Under the pieces are notes generated by a model. That model was not told the DNA's origin and did not search any database. It saw only the letters and a program-made list of their open reading frames with translations. A program made the translations under genes and the position numbers. A stretch of DNA of 63,572 bases from Sphingobacterium litopenaei (GTDB lineage: Bacteria > Bacteroidota > Bacteroidia > Sphingobacteriales > Sphingobacteriaceae). The stretch is from NCBI RefSeq assembly GCF_014692495.1, contig NZ_JACOIJ010000021.1:1-63572 (forward strand), read 5' to 3'. How positions within the stretch are numbered: position 1 is the first letter of the stretch; every line of letters begins with the position of its first letter. Shown piece by piece: positions 43,080-52,984 of the stretch.

Positions 43080-43115
43080 AAGCATCGAAATTTCGATGCT
43101 TTTAGTTTATATTAT
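43066..43115. terminator. 50-bp perfect palindrome between convergent genes
   Basis: Every base from 43066 to 43115 matches its reverse complement. It contains the stop codon of the small membrane protein gene and abuts the stop codon of the ubiD-like gene. It probably terminates both transcripts. Confidence 0.8.
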
Positions 43116-44954
43116 TTAACCTATTCCGTGTAAAGAACCACCTTTTGCAAATAGACGGTCAATATGTCGTTCTACTGTTTCATCTTTTATCAAATCAGGC
43201 GCATGATGCGGCTTACGTCGTGAATCGATGATTATTGGCCCTTCGCAGCCCCAATGTTTAAATCTAGTAAAGGATTTGATTCCGTATATATCGTATGCTG
43301 GATTTGATTTAGTGAAAGTTTCCCAAACAAAATTATTTTCATTTGCACTCGCGAAATTAGCATTATTCACCAATACTAGAAGTTGAATTCCATCAAAATT
43401 AACTTCTTTGGCAGCATTTGTCCAAGCTTCTAATACTTTTTCTTCATTTTCGTAAGAAGTGAAATCCGCACCTTCTAGGACTAAAATGCCTGGTAAAGCA
43501 AGTTTAGCCTTATTAAAAGGTCTTGGTAAATCTATATTTGCTAGAATTTCAGTCGCTAGCTCTCTTTTTTTAGCTCCAGCAGCTGCAAAGATAACTTTCG
43601 AACCAGCATTCAATCCATCACCTGTATAATCCAAGGTGTCAATAGTCGTGTTAGTTTGGAAATGTAAATCTCTTGTGTTGTCAATTCTTTCCAAAATATG
43701 GGTGAAGAATCCTTTGATATCATGTATGTCCAAATTGGGATTATCTTCTCCAGCAGCAATAAATAGATATTTTGCTAAGCTTAGTTGATTCTTACCTAAA
43801 ACCTGATTCGCAATTGTCAAGATTTCCTGCGGTCTATCAACTTTTTGGTATGGCGTATACGATTCACGACCAATAGCAAATAGAAGTGGGTGTACGCCAG
43901 CTGGGTCTACCGCGTGAATTGCTTTCAATCCGTTAATTTCTTGCGGAATAGCTGAGCCTGTGATTTCGTGAATCAAAGCACCAAAACTTGTATCTTCCTG
44001 AGGAGGACGGCCGACCACTGTAAAAGACCAAATCGGATCTTTCTTGTGGTATACGTTGTGCACTTTCATCAACGGGAAATCATGTGTCAAACTGTAATAA
44101 CCGATATGATCTCCAAAAGGTCCTTCTGGTTTGTTCTCACCTGGATAAACTGTTCCTGTGATTACAAAATCTGCATCTGCTGAAATACAAAATCCCTCCT
44201 CATCGTAAAAATAACGGAATCTTCTATTGCCTAAAGCTCCGGCAAAAATCATTTCAGATAAACCTTCTGGCAACGGCATTACTGCCGAAAGGGGATGCGC
44301 TGGAGGACCACCAACGAAAATACTTACTTTAAGTGGTTTGCCTATGGCATTAGCTTTTTGTTGATGAACCCCGATGCCACGGTGCAATTGGTAGTGCAAG
44401 CCTATCTCTTTATCTTGTATATAATCGTTTCCTGATAATTGGATGCGGTACATACCCAAATTGGCTTTCATAATGCCGGGTTTGGTTACGTCTTCTGTGT
44501 ATACTTGTGGCATTGTCACGAAAGTGCCACCATCCATGGGCCAATTGACAATTTGAGGAAGCTTGCTGATTTGTGTTTTACCATATAAAATGGATGCACC
44601 AGATTTCTTTTTCCAAGGTAATGCGCTTAAAGCTACAGCGGAAGAGCCAATATATTGAAAAGGATTTTTAAGCACCGCAGTAGGATCCATCTTCACATCT
44701 ACTAATTTTTTGATGTGATCTAAGGTATCCCTAAACATAAACTTCGAACGATCGAGCGTGCCGAATAGATTGGAGACAGCAGGAAATTGTGAGCCTTTGA
44801 TATTTTCAAAAAACAAAGCTGGACCTTCTGCATCAAATACACGCATATGTATAGCCGCCATTTCTAAATATGGATCTACTTCTTCTTTGATTCTTATCAA
44901 ATGACCGTGTCTCTCTAAATCAGCCACACATGCTGCCAAACTTGGGTACCCCAT
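43116..44954 (-). CDS. UbiD-family prenyl-FMN decarboxylase
   Basis: 612 residues, the long UbiD form. The N-terminal MGYPSLAACVADLERHGHLIRI and the central GMYRIQLSGNDYIQDKEIGLHYQLHRG and GENKPEGPFGDHIGYYS blocks match the prenylated-FMN and metal-binding region (cut here at short motifs). It decarboxylates an aromatic acid; a menaquinone-pathway role is plausible because Bacteroidota use menaquinone. No UbiX partner is adjacent. A -7 box TATTTTTG (44980-44987, minus) lies just upstream of the gene. Confidence 0.83.
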   Translation of the reverse strand: MGYPSLAACVADLERHGHLIRIKEEVDPYLEMAAIHMRVFDAEGPALFFENIKGSQFPAVSNLFGTLDRSKFMFRDTLDHIKKLVDVKMDPTAVLKNPFQYIGSSAVALSALPWKKKSGASILYGKTQISKLPQIVNWPMDGGTFVTMPQVYTEDVTKPGIMKANLGMYRIQLSGNDYIQDKEIGLHYQLHRGIGVHQQKANAIGKPLKVSIFVGGPPAHPLSAVMPLPEGLSEMIFAGALGNRRFRYFYDEEGFCISADADFVITGTVYPGENKPEGPFGDHIGYYSLTHDFPLMKVHNVYHKKDPIWSFTVVGRPPQEDTSFGALIHEITGSAIPQEINGLKAIHAVDPAGVHPLLFAIGRESYTPYQKVDRPQEILTIANQVLGKNQLSLAKYLFIAAGEDNPNLDIHDIKGFFTHILERIDNTRDLHFQTNTTIDTLDYTGDGLNAGSKVIFAAAGAKKRELATEILANIDLPRPFNKAKLALPGILVLEGADFTSYENEEKVLEAWTNAAKEVNFDGIQLLVLVNNANFASANENNFVWETFTKSNPAYDIYGIKSFTRFKHWGCEGPIIIDSRRKPHHAPDLIKDETVERHIDRLFAKGGSLHGIG

Positions 44955-45230
44955 AATTTTTCGAAGTATTTGTGAATTGCAAAAATAACAGATTATTTCA
45001 CTTTATCGTACTTTGTAAATGCTTCATATATATTAAATATCTGTCACCACTTATGTTTTTCTACGCTCAAATTCTTGATTGTGTAGGATAACCTGTATTA
45101 CTCAATTATTGTTAGATTTATATTGTTAGAATTGTGTAATATTGGGTTGCCAAAGTTTATTTATACAGATAAATACAATATCTTTACGAATTAACATTCT
45201 AAATTAAGAGGGACTTCGCACAATTTTATA

Positions 45231-46415
45231 ATGAGTAGAAAGGTAATACTAGTTTGGTTTCGAAACGATTTACGTACATCTGATAATGAAGTATTGTTCT
45301 CAGCCGTTGAAAAATCAACTTTCGTAATTCCTGTATACATTTTTGATCCACGTTATTATACCGAAGGAAAATACGGATTCTCCAATACAGGAGATTTACG
45401 GCAGCAATATATTGTACATTCTGTAGCAGCTTTGAAAGATAAGCTACAAAAACTTGGTGGCGATTTATTGACTTTCGAAGGTTATCCTGAGGAAATCATT
45501 CCGCAATTAGTTCAAAAATATGAAGTAGATGAAGTCTACCATCATCGTGAAGTTGCTAGACGAGAGACACGTATTTCTGAGCTTGTAGAAGAATCATTGT
45601 GGCAAGTAAAACGTAATTTGAAGCATTTTATTGGTCATACAATGTACCACAAAGAGGATTTACCTTTTCCTATTAAAGACATTCCAAACGATTTCAATAC
45701 GTTTAAAAAGAAAACAGCTAAGGAAAGTTTCGTACGTGCGTGTTTGCCGGATTTAGAACAAATTTCATTGCCACCTCATTTAGAAAAAACGGATTTCCCA
45801 TTCGAGATAGATACCAATTCCTTAGTAAATTATGGTGAGTTGGCTGCTCAAAATGCGCTGGAGACTATTTTGTCAAATACAGATAACAAAAGAGATTTGT
45901 ATACCACTATTTCTCCATTTTTAGCATTAGGTGTATTGTCTGCTACACAAGCCTTCCATTTTATTCAGTCTAAAATTACAGCGCAGAATAAAAAGAAGAT
46001 AAACTTTATTTTGGACGGTTTATTGTGGAGAGATTATTATCGCTTTATGCTGAAGAAATTCCCTAACTGTTATTTCAAATCTTCAAATGCGTTAAATAAT
46101 GATTCACAAATCGTTCAGTCATTTATTGAAGGGAATAGTGATGATGGAGAAAGTAATGCTTTGGTTCAAAAATTGAACGAGAGAGGAGAATTGACTAGAG
46201 CGGAGCGCGAATATCTAGCTTTGTATTTTATCTATGAACTAAATCAAAATTGGTTGATTGGTGCATCTTACTTTGAACAGCAACTGATAGATTACGCTCC
46301 AGCTACAATTTATGGCTTTTGGGCTCACGTAGCAGGAGAGGGAACAAGTGTGAAAAACAACAGGTCTAAAGCGGACTGGGAAAGAATAAAAAAGAGTAAA
46401 GAACAGGTAGTATAA
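45231..46415 (+). CDS. Photolyase/cryptochrome family protein (DASH-like, atypical)
   Basis: 394 residues. The N-terminal photolyase domain (VILVWFRNDLRTSDNEVLF) is clear. The FAD domain has SPFLALGVLS, LLWRDYYRFML and IGASYFEQQLIDYAPATIYG. The segment where photolyases have an Asn-Arg rich NRGRQ/NRLRM motif reads ERGELTRAEREYLALYF, lacking the usual Asn and one Arg. It is also shorter than most family members. DNA repair activity is therefore uncertain; a blue-light sensor role is possible. Confidence 0.8.
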   Translation: MSRKVILVWFRNDLRTSDNEVLFSAVEKSTFVIPVYIFDPRYYTEGKYGFSNTGDLRQQYIVHSVAALKDKLQKLGGDLLTFEGYPEEIIPQLVQKYEVDEVYHHREVARRETRISELVEESLWQVKRNLKHFIGHTMYHKEDLPFPIKDIPNDFNTFKKKTAKESFVRACLPDLEQISLPPHLEKTDFPFEIDTNSLVNYGELAAQNALETILSNTDNKRDLYTTISPFLALGVLSATQAFHFIQSKITAQNKKKINFILDGLLWRDYYRFMLKKFPNCYFKSSNALNNDSQIVQSFIEGNSDDGESNALVQKLNERGELTRAEREYLALYFIYELNQNWLIGASYFEQQLIDYAPATIYGFWAHVAGEGTSVKNNRSKADWERIKKSKEQVV

Positions 46416-46520
46416 GATTGAAAATTATCCATAAAAGTCAAAAATATTTCAGTAGCTAAAACTTTGATTTTTATGGGACAAAATATCAAATTTCAATAGG
46501 TATTACTGCTTTTTTATTCT

Positions 46521-46528
46521 TAATTTTG
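46521..46528 (+). promoter_or_regulatory. -7 box of the sucA promoter
   Basis: TAATTTTG matches TANNTTTG. A possible in-frame TTG start at 46526 falls inside this box, which argues for the ATG at 46556 as the real start, with a leader of about 20 bases. Confidence 0.55.
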
Positions 46529-46555
46529 GCAAATTATTTAGACTATAACAAAATA

Positions 46556-49294
46556 ATGGATAAACTGACATATTTGAGTAATGCCGATTCAAGTTACATT
46601 GACGGCTTATATCAAGCTTACAAACAAGATCCAAATTCGGTAGATTTTGGATGGCAAAAATTTTTCGAGGGATTTGAATTTGGCCAAAGTTCTGAGGGCG
46701 TGGTAATTGAAGATGAGAACGTATCAGAACATGCGCTTAAAGAAATCAATGTATTGAATATGATTCACGGGTACAGAGACCGTGGTCACTTATTTACAGA
46801 TACTAACCCTGTTCGTGAGCGTCGTAAATATTACCCAGGCAAAGAATTAGAAACATTCGGTTTGTCAGAAGCTGACATGGATACCGTTTTCAATGCAGGT
46901 ATTGAAATTGGTCTTGGTCCAGCGAAATTGCGTGATATTCGTCAGATGATTGAAGATACTTACTGTCGTTCAATCGGTGCTGAGTTCAAATATATCCGTA
47001 ATCCAGAGAAAATTAAATGGTTGCAAGATCGCATGGAAGCGGATCGCAACAAACCTAATTATACAGTAGAACAAAAGAAACGTATTTTACAAAAAATCAA
47101 TAGAGCAGTAGTTTTTGAGAGCTTCTTAGGAACGAAATTCTTAGGTCAAAAACGTTTCTCTTTGGAAGGTGCTGAAAGCTTAATTCCTGCATTGGATTCA
47201 GTAATTGAAAAAGGTGCGGACTTAGGTATCCAAGAATTCATGATTGGTATGGCGCACCGTGGTCGTTTGAACGTATTGGCAAACATCATGGGGAAACCAT
47301 ACAAAACTATTTTATCAGAATTCGAAGGTAAAATGTACAAACAAGAAGATCCTGAGTTGCAATTTGGCGGTGACGTAAAATACCACTTAGGTTATTCTTC
47401 AGATATCAAAACTGACAACGGTAAAAGCATTCATTTGTCATTAGCACCTAACCCATCACACTTAGAGACTGTAGATCCTATCGTAGAAGGTATGGTTCGC
47501 TCTAAAATTGACATGAAATATGATGGTGACTCTTCTAAGATTGCACCTATCTTAATTCATGGTGATGCAGCTATTGCTGGTCAAGGTGTTGTGTACGAAG
47601 TGACTCAAATGTCTAAATTGGATGGTTACAAAACTGGTGGTACAATTCACATTGTAATCAACAACCAAGTAGGTTTCACTACTAACTACAAAGATGCGCG
47701 TTCAGGAACTTACTGTACTGACGTAGCTAAAATCACTTCTTCTCCAGTATTCCATGTGAATGGTGACGATGCTGAAGCTGTAGTATACGCAATCAACTTA
47801 GCGGTAGAATACCGTCAAAAATATAAAACAGACGTTTACATCGACTTATTATGTTACCGTCGTTTCGGTCACAACGAAGCGGATGAGCCTAAATTCACGC
47901 AACCTTTGTTGTACAAACTAATTGAAAAGCATGCTAATCCTAAAGAAATGTATGCTAAAAAATTAGAGGCTGAAGGTACTATCGATTCGAAATACGCTAA
48001 AGAAGTAGAGAAAGAATTCAAAGATTACTTGCAAACACAATTGGATGCTGCTAAAGCTGTTGAAGTTTTAGTTGATGAAGTTCCAATGTTTAGCGGTGCT
48101 TGGAAAGGTTTACGCCCTGCTAAGAAAGCAGATATCTTCAAACCGGTAGATACTAAAGTTGACGATAAAACTTTCTTAGAATTAGCTAAAGAAATTACCT
48201 CTTTACCAAAAGATAAAAAATTCTTCCGTAAGATCTCTAAATTGTATGAAGACCGTGCAGCAATGATCGGTAAAGATTCATACGATTGGGCAATGGGAGA
48301 GTTGATGGCTTACGCTACATTGTTGAATGAAGGTAAACGTGTTCGTATCTCAGGACAAGATGTTCAACGTGGTACATTCTCTCACCGTCACGCGGTATTG
48401 ACATTAGAAGATTCAGAAGAAAAATACGCTCCTTTGGCTCAAATTAAAGGTGGTGATAAATTCAATATCTATAACTCATTCTTATCAGAATACGGTGTGT
48501 TAGGTTTTGAATACGGCTATGCTTCTGCCAACCCTCAATCTTTGACAGTTTGGGAAGCTCAATTTGGTGACTTCTACAATGGGGCTCAAATCGTTGTTGA
48601 CCAATACTTGAGTTCAGCAGAGACAAAATGGAAACGTTCAAACGGTTTAGTAATGATGCTTCCTCACGGTATGGAAGGTCAAGGTCCAGAGCACTCTTCA
48701 GGTCGTATCGAAAGATTCTTGGAATTGTGTGCTAACGACAACTTAATCATTGCGAACTGTACTACGCCAGCGAACTACTTCCACTTATTGCGTCGTCAAT
48801 TAGTACGAGACTTCCGTAAACCATTGGTCGTATTTACTCCAAAAAGTTTGTTGCGTCACCCTAAAGTAGTTTCTCCTTTAGCTGACTTTACAACAGTTAA
48901 CTTCCAAGAAGTAATTGATGATACTGCAGCTGATACAAAAGCAGTAAAACGCGTATTGTTCTGTTCTGGTAAAATCTATTACGAATTGTTAGATCGTCAA
49001 CAAGCTGACAATCGTACTGATGTAGCAATTGTTCGTATCGAACAATTGTATCCTTCACCTGTAGAACAATTGCAAGCTATTCACAAGAAATACAATAAAG
49101 CAACAGAATTCATTTGGGTTCAAGAAGAAAATGAGAACATGGGTGCATGGCCTCACTTCTGCCGCAAGTTCCGTAGAACAGACATTGAATTCACGGACGT
49201 AATCGCAAGAACTGAAAGCGGAAGCCCTGCAACAGGTTATATGAAACAACACGTTGCACAACAAGAAGCAATTATTAATAAAGCATTTGCATAA
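46556..49294 (+). CDS. sucA: 2-oxoglutarate dehydrogenase, E1 component
   Basis: 912 residues from ATG 46556 (MDKLTYLSNADSSYIDGLYQ). The short N-terminal E1o segment, the THDP-binding core (IGMAHRGRLNVLANIMG, HGDAAIAGQGVVYE, VINNQVGFTTN) and the transketolase-like C-terminal half (GQDVQRGTFSHRHAV, LPHGMEGQGPEHSSGRIERF) are all intact. It decarboxylates 2-oxoglutarate in the citric acid cycle. Codon use is strongly biased, with few rare codons, as expected for high expression. sucB follows 65 bases later. Confidence 0.95.
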   Translation: MDKLTYLSNADSSYIDGLYQAYKQDPNSVDFGWQKFFEGFEFGQSSEGVVIEDENVSEHALKEINVLNMIHGYRDRGHLFTDTNPVRERRKYYPGKELETFGLSEADMDTVFNAGIEIGLGPAKLRDIRQMIEDTYCRSIGAEFKYIRNPEKIKWLQDRMEADRNKPNYTVEQKKRILQKINRAVVFESFLGTKFLGQKRFSLEGAESLIPALDSVIEKGADLGIQEFMIGMAHRGRLNVLANIMGKPYKTILSEFEGKMYKQEDPELQFGGDVKYHLGYSSDIKTDNGKSIHLSLAPNPSHLETVDPIVEGMVRSKIDMKYDGDSSKIAPILIHGDAAIAGQGVVYEVTQMSKLDGYKTGGTIHIVINNQVGFTTNYKDARSGTYCTDVAKITSSPVFHVNGDDAEAVVYAINLAVEYRQKYKTDVYIDLLCYRRFGHNEADEPKFTQPLLYKLIEKHANPKEMYAKKLEAEGTIDSKYAKEVEKEFKDYLQTQLDAAKAVEVLVDEVPMFSGAWKGLRPAKKADIFKPVDTKVDDKTFLELAKEITSLPKDKKFFRKISKLYEDRAAMIGKDSYDWAMGELMAYATLLNEGKRVRISGQDVQRGTFSHRHAVLTLEDSEEKYAPLAQIKGGDKFNIYNSFLSEYGVLGFEYGYASANPQSLTVWEAQFGDFYNGAQIVVDQYLSSAETKWKRSNGLVMMLPHGMEGQGPEHSSGRIERFLELCANDNLIIANCTTPANYFHLLRRQLVRDFRKPLVVFTPKSLLRHPKVVSPLADFTTVNFQEVIDDTAADTKAVKRVLFCSGKIYYELLDRQQADNRTDVAIVRIEQLYPSPVEQLQAIHKKYNKATEFIWVQEENENMGAWPHFCRKFRRTDIEFTDVIARTESGSPATGYMKQHVAQQEAIINKAFA

Positions 49295-49359
49295 ACAAAA
49301 ATAGAAGACCGGCGTTGTAATAGATAACTATTGCAACGTTGGTTTTAAAGAATAAACAC

Positions 49360-50595
49360 ATGAGCTTAGAAATCAAAGTCCCTACCGTTGGTGAATCAAT
49401 CACCGAAGTAACATTAGCCCAATGGCTAAAACAAGATGGTGATTTCGTCGAAATGGACGAAAACATCGCTGAATTGGAATCAGACAAAGCTACATTTGAA
49501 TTACCTGCGGAAAAAGCTGGTATTCTACGTATCATCGCGCAAGAAGGCGATACGTTGGAAATCGGTGCTGTAGTATGTACTATCGAAGATGGTGATGCAC
49601 CTGCTGGTGAGAAAAAAGCTGACGCTCCTGCTGCTGCTGAATCGGCTGCTCCAGCTGCTAAGGCAGAAGAAGCATCAGAAGATACTGACTCGTACGCTGC
49701 TGGTACAGCTTCTCCTGCTGCCGCAAAAATTTTAAGAGAAAAAGGTATTGATTCTTCAACTATAAAAGGTACAGGTAAAGACGGTCGTATCACAAAAGAA
49801 GATGCAGGAAAAGCACAAGCTAAACCTGCAGCTCCTAAAGCGGAAGCAAAACCAGCTGCTGCTGCGCCTGCTGCTACTCCAATTGTTGCTGGTGCACGCA
49901 ATGAGCGTCGTGAGAAAATGAGTTCTTTACGTAAAACTATCGCTAAGCGTTTAGTTTCTGTGAAAAATGAAACTGCTATGTTGACTACATTCAATGAAGT
50001 AAACATGCAACCCATCATGGATTTGAGAGCTAAATACAAAGACGTTTTCAAAGAGAAACATGGTGTAGGTCTTGGTTTCATGTCGTTCTTCACTAAAGCT
50101 GTGACTACAGCATTGAAAGAATGGCCTGCAGTAAACGCGCGTATCGAAGAAAACGAAATCGTTTATTCTGACTTTGCTGATATTTCAATTGCAGTTTCTG
50201 CGCCTAAAGGTTTAGTAGTTCCTGTTATTCGTAACGCGGAATCACTTTCTTTACAAGGAATTGAAAAAGAAATCATCAACTTAGCTACTAAAGCGAGAGA
50301 TAATAAATTAACTATTGACGAGATGACTGGTGGTACATTCACTATTACTAATGGTGGTGTATTCGGTTCGATGATGTCTACGCCGATTATCAACGCACCT
50401 CAATCAGCTATCTTGGGTATGCACAATATTGTGCAACGTCCTGTAGCGGAGAACGGTCAAGTGGTAATTCGTCCAATGATGTACATCGCATTATCATACG
50501 ATCACCGTATCATCGACGGTCGTGAGTCTGTTAGCTTCTTAGTTCGTGTTAAACAATTATTAGAAGATCCAGCTCGTTTATTATTAGAAGTATAA
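49360..50595 (+). CDS. sucB: Dihydrolipoyl succinyltransferase, E2 component
   Basis: 411 residues from ATG 49360 ([13 protein letters not shown]). One lipoyl domain (lysine in [12 protein letters not shown]), an Ala/Pro/Glu-rich linker, a peripheral-subunit-binding domain ([15 protein letters not shown]), a second linker, and the catalytic domain ending with [15 protein letters not shown] (His and Asp of the active site). The E3 gene is not adjacent. It is transcribed with sucA and closed by a terminator. Confidence 0.95.
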   Translation: MSLEIKVPTVGESITEVTLAQWLKQDGDFVEMDENIAELESDKATFELPAEKAGILRIIAQEGDTLEIGAVVCTIEDGDAPAGEKKADAPAAAESAAPAAKAEEASEDTDSYAAGTASPAAAKILREKGIDSSTIKGTGKDGRITKEDAGKAQAKPAAPKAEAKPAAAAPAATPIVAGARNERREKMSSLRKTIAKRLVSVKNETAMLTTFNEVNMQPIMDLRAKYKDVFKEKHGVGLGFMSFFTKAVTTALKEWPAVNARIEENEIVYSDFADISIAVSAPKGLVVPVIRNAESLSLQGIEKEIINLATKARDNKLTIDEMTGGTFTITNGGVFGSMMSTPIINAPQSAILGMHNIVQRPVAENGQVVIRPMMYIALSYDHRIIDGRESVSFLVRVKQLLEDPARLLLEV

Positions 50596-50617
50596 TAGTA
50601 TCCTATATTTTATACTC

Positions 50618-50648
50618 AAAAGCCTCATCATATTTGGATGGGGCTTTT
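50618..50648 (+). terminator. Terminator of sucAB
   Basis: A 12-bp stem with one G-U pair (50618-50629 with 50637-50648) is followed by GTTTTC, 23 bases after the sucB stop. Confidence 0.8.
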
Positions 50649-50915
50649 GTTTTCAGTTTGCTTCCATTTTTTGTATAAAACATGTAATCAACCTAACTTA
50701 TTATTTCTCAGTAACTTCTTTTGTGCGAGAATATGGTTGTTATTGGTTAAGTTTTGATTGTTTTGGATAAAATATCTTATCTAATTTCGATATACGTTGT
50801 TGAGTAGTTTTTATTACTTGTTGTAAATCAATATGCTATAATTGCCGGAATTTACTTAGCAAATTAATTTTCAAGCATTATATGCTAATTATAAACTTAT
50901 AACATTACCTTACCC
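50649..50915. other. AT-rich intergenic stretch before the HEIGH lipoprotein gene
   Basis: With the sucB terminator this makes 320 bases between genes. I see no reading frame, no tRNA and no strong hairpin. Several TTTG/TTG motifs occur but no pair with the right -33/-7 spacing, so the promoter of the next gene is not resolved. Confidence 0.5.
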
Positions 50916-52793
50916 ATGATCAGCTTATATCAAAAAAAATCGAATTTCTACAAATGGCTTTTTGTCTTCATGATGATAAGTTTAGTACCCTTTTATTCTT
51001 GTGGTAAAAAAGATGTTATAGAGGAACCTATTGTGGAAGAGGAGCCTGTAGAGGAGCCAGAACCAAATAATTCCCTTAAAATATATATACCGAAAGAATT
51101 TGCTAGTTCAGGTTTTGAATCCAATGTCAACAAGTGGGCTTACTCACGTAGCAAACAGTCTGAGCATTTTATTTTATTCTGGGAATCAGGTTATGGTGAT
51201 TTGCTTCCTTCGGATAGTAAAGTCCCAGCTGATTATCGAGTGGATATTGACAATGTAATTCTTAAAGCTGAAGAATTTTACAAGTTAAATGTGGACCAGT
51301 TGAAATTTGCAACGAAAGACAACAATTCATCTAAGTTGGAATCCTATAAAATGATGATCTTTTTGCATTATACAAAAGACTGGATGGCATACGGAGGAGG
51401 TTATGATGATGTTATTGGAGCTTTATGGATTAGTCCTAGTACTTGTCAACCTGTGGGAGCTACTATAGCACATGAAATTGGACATAGTTTTCAGTATCAG
51501 GTACGATGTGATTTAGGAGCTAATCATGGGTTTAGATATGGTTTTGGTGGAAATGACGGAAACGGTTTTTGGGAACAGACCGCCCAGTGGCAGGCTATGC
51601 AAAGCTATCCGGAAGAAATTTTTGCTACACACCACTTTCCTGTATATCTGGATAATCATCATAGACATCAGCTTCATGAGAATTATAGATATGCTAATTA
51701 TTTCATTCATTTTTATTGGGCAAGTAAGCATACAAATCAAATTATTAGTAAAATCTGGAGAGAGTCAAACAAACCCGAAGATCCCATTCAAGCCTATATG
51801 CGTCTAACGAATATTAATGCGCAGCAGCTTAACGCTGAAATTTATGATATGGCTTCAAAATTTGCGACTTGGGACTTGAATGAACTACGTGCTAGGGGTA
51901 AAAATTATATAGGTAGACAAACTAATAAATTTGATGTGCTTCCGAATGGTCAGCTTCGAATCAAATATGTACAATGTCCAGGAACGACAGGATTTAACGT
52001 TATTGGTTTAGAAGTACCTCAATCAGAACAACAGATCACAGTAGATTTTGAAGGTTTAGTGAATGCAACAGGATATAATACTGTTCAAAATCCAAGTCGC
52101 GCAGGTTGGCGTTATGGTTTTGTGGCTCTATTAAAATCGGGAGCACGTGTGTATAGTCCTATGTATGAGGATGCAAAATCTACAGTTTCTTTTTTGGTTC
52201 CTAATCAATGTGAGAAGTTGTTTTTTATAGTTACAGGAGCTCCTTCAACTTATATGCCTCATCCTTGGGACGAAAATGAAAATAATGACGATCAATGGCC
52301 ATATCAAATTAAAGTTTCGGGTACAGAGGTAATTGGTTACCCTAATATTGATAATTCGCAAGAACCAAAAGATATAACTTTTACGCATAATTTGGAGATA
52401 CCCTTTGATGCAGTTTCTTATTCTGGCGTTACGGTTCAAGTAGATCAGAGTGCATTAGCAAAAGCATTTGTTTTACATCCAGATGCAATAAAAAGTTCAA
52501 TTGGTACTGTTATTAAATTTTATGCAGTTGAAAAAAATGGCGATCTCAATGGTAATAATACTGCTCAAGGATTGGGACATTGGTTTTCTGCCGAAGGCAA
52601 TGTAACAAATTGGGGATCGTCTGCTAAAGTTTTTTCTGAGTTTAATAAAGATGGTTTACTGTTTACAATAGGTCAATATCCTAATCAAACTAAAGTTGGA
52701 GATACATTTACTATCAAACAAAAATTACAATATGTACTTAATGATGGGCAAAAAGTCAGCGCTACTTTTGTCTTTAATATCAAAATAATCTAG
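50916..52793 (+). CDS. HEIGH-motif lipoprotein, DUF6055/DUF4859-like
   Basis: 625 residues. A lipoprotein signal (VPFYSCGKK) and a Glu/Pro-rich linker lead to a domain (about 60-345) with TIAHEIGHSFQYQ, a gluzincin-like zinc motif, within sequence of DUF6055 type. Residues about 345-480 are beta-rich, and the C-terminal 130 residues (LEIPFDAVSYSGVTVQVD to FNIKII) resemble DUF4859. A surface metallopeptidase acting on glycoproteins or polysaccharide-linked protein is a reasonable inference. It is monocistronic. Confidence 0.72.
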   Translation: MISLYQKKSNFYKWLFVFMMISLVPFYSCGKKDVIEEPIVEEEPVEEPEPNNSLKIYIPKEFASSGFESNVNKWAYSRSKQSEHFILFWESGYGDLLPSDSKVPADYRVDIDNVILKAEEFYKLNVDQLKFATKDNNSSKLESYKMMIFLHYTKDWMAYGGGYDDVIGALWISPSTCQPVGATIAHEIGHSFQYQVRCDLGANHGFRYGFGGNDGNGFWEQTAQWQAMQSYPEEIFATHHFPVYLDNHHRHQLHENYRYANYFIHFYWASKHTNQIISKIWRESNKPEDPIQAYMRLTNINAQQLNAEIYDMASKFATWDLNELRARGKNYIGRQTNKFDVLPNGQLRIKYVQCPGTTGFNVIGLEVPQSEQQITVDFEGLVNATGYNTVQNPSRAGWRYGFVALLKSGARVYSPMYEDAKSTVSFLVPNQCEKLFFIVTGAPSTYMPHPWDENENNDDQWPYQIKVSGTEVIGYPNIDNSQEPKDITFTHNLEIPFDAVSYSGVTVQVDQSALAKAFVLHPDAIKSSIGTVIKFYAVEKNGDLNGNNTAQGLGHWFSAEGNVTNWGSSAKVFSEFNKDGLLFTIGQYPNQTKVGDTFTIKQKLQYVLNDGQKVSATFVFNIKII

Positions 52794-52984
52794 CATAACT
52801 AGGGAGATTAAGGCGGTTTAAATTTTTTATAGTACTTCATTTCAAAAGTTCGAATTAATAAAAGAGAGCTTTTAGAATGAAGTATTTATTTATATTTTAA
52901 TTCTATATTAAAATAAATCCTAAAAATAAAAATATTTTAATAATTTTATTTTCAATTTACTAACCAACTTAGTTATCTCTATTT

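Noticed and set aside
46526..46555. TTG start of sucA adding ten residues
   Set aside because: The TTG lies inside a TANNTTTG promoter box and the ATG at 46556 matches the expected N-terminus.
49275..50093. Long Ala/Ser-rich reading frame antisense to sucB
   Set aside because: It mirrors the codon-biased Ala/Pro/Glu linker of sucB, which removes stops on the other strand. It has no domain, and sucB is certain.
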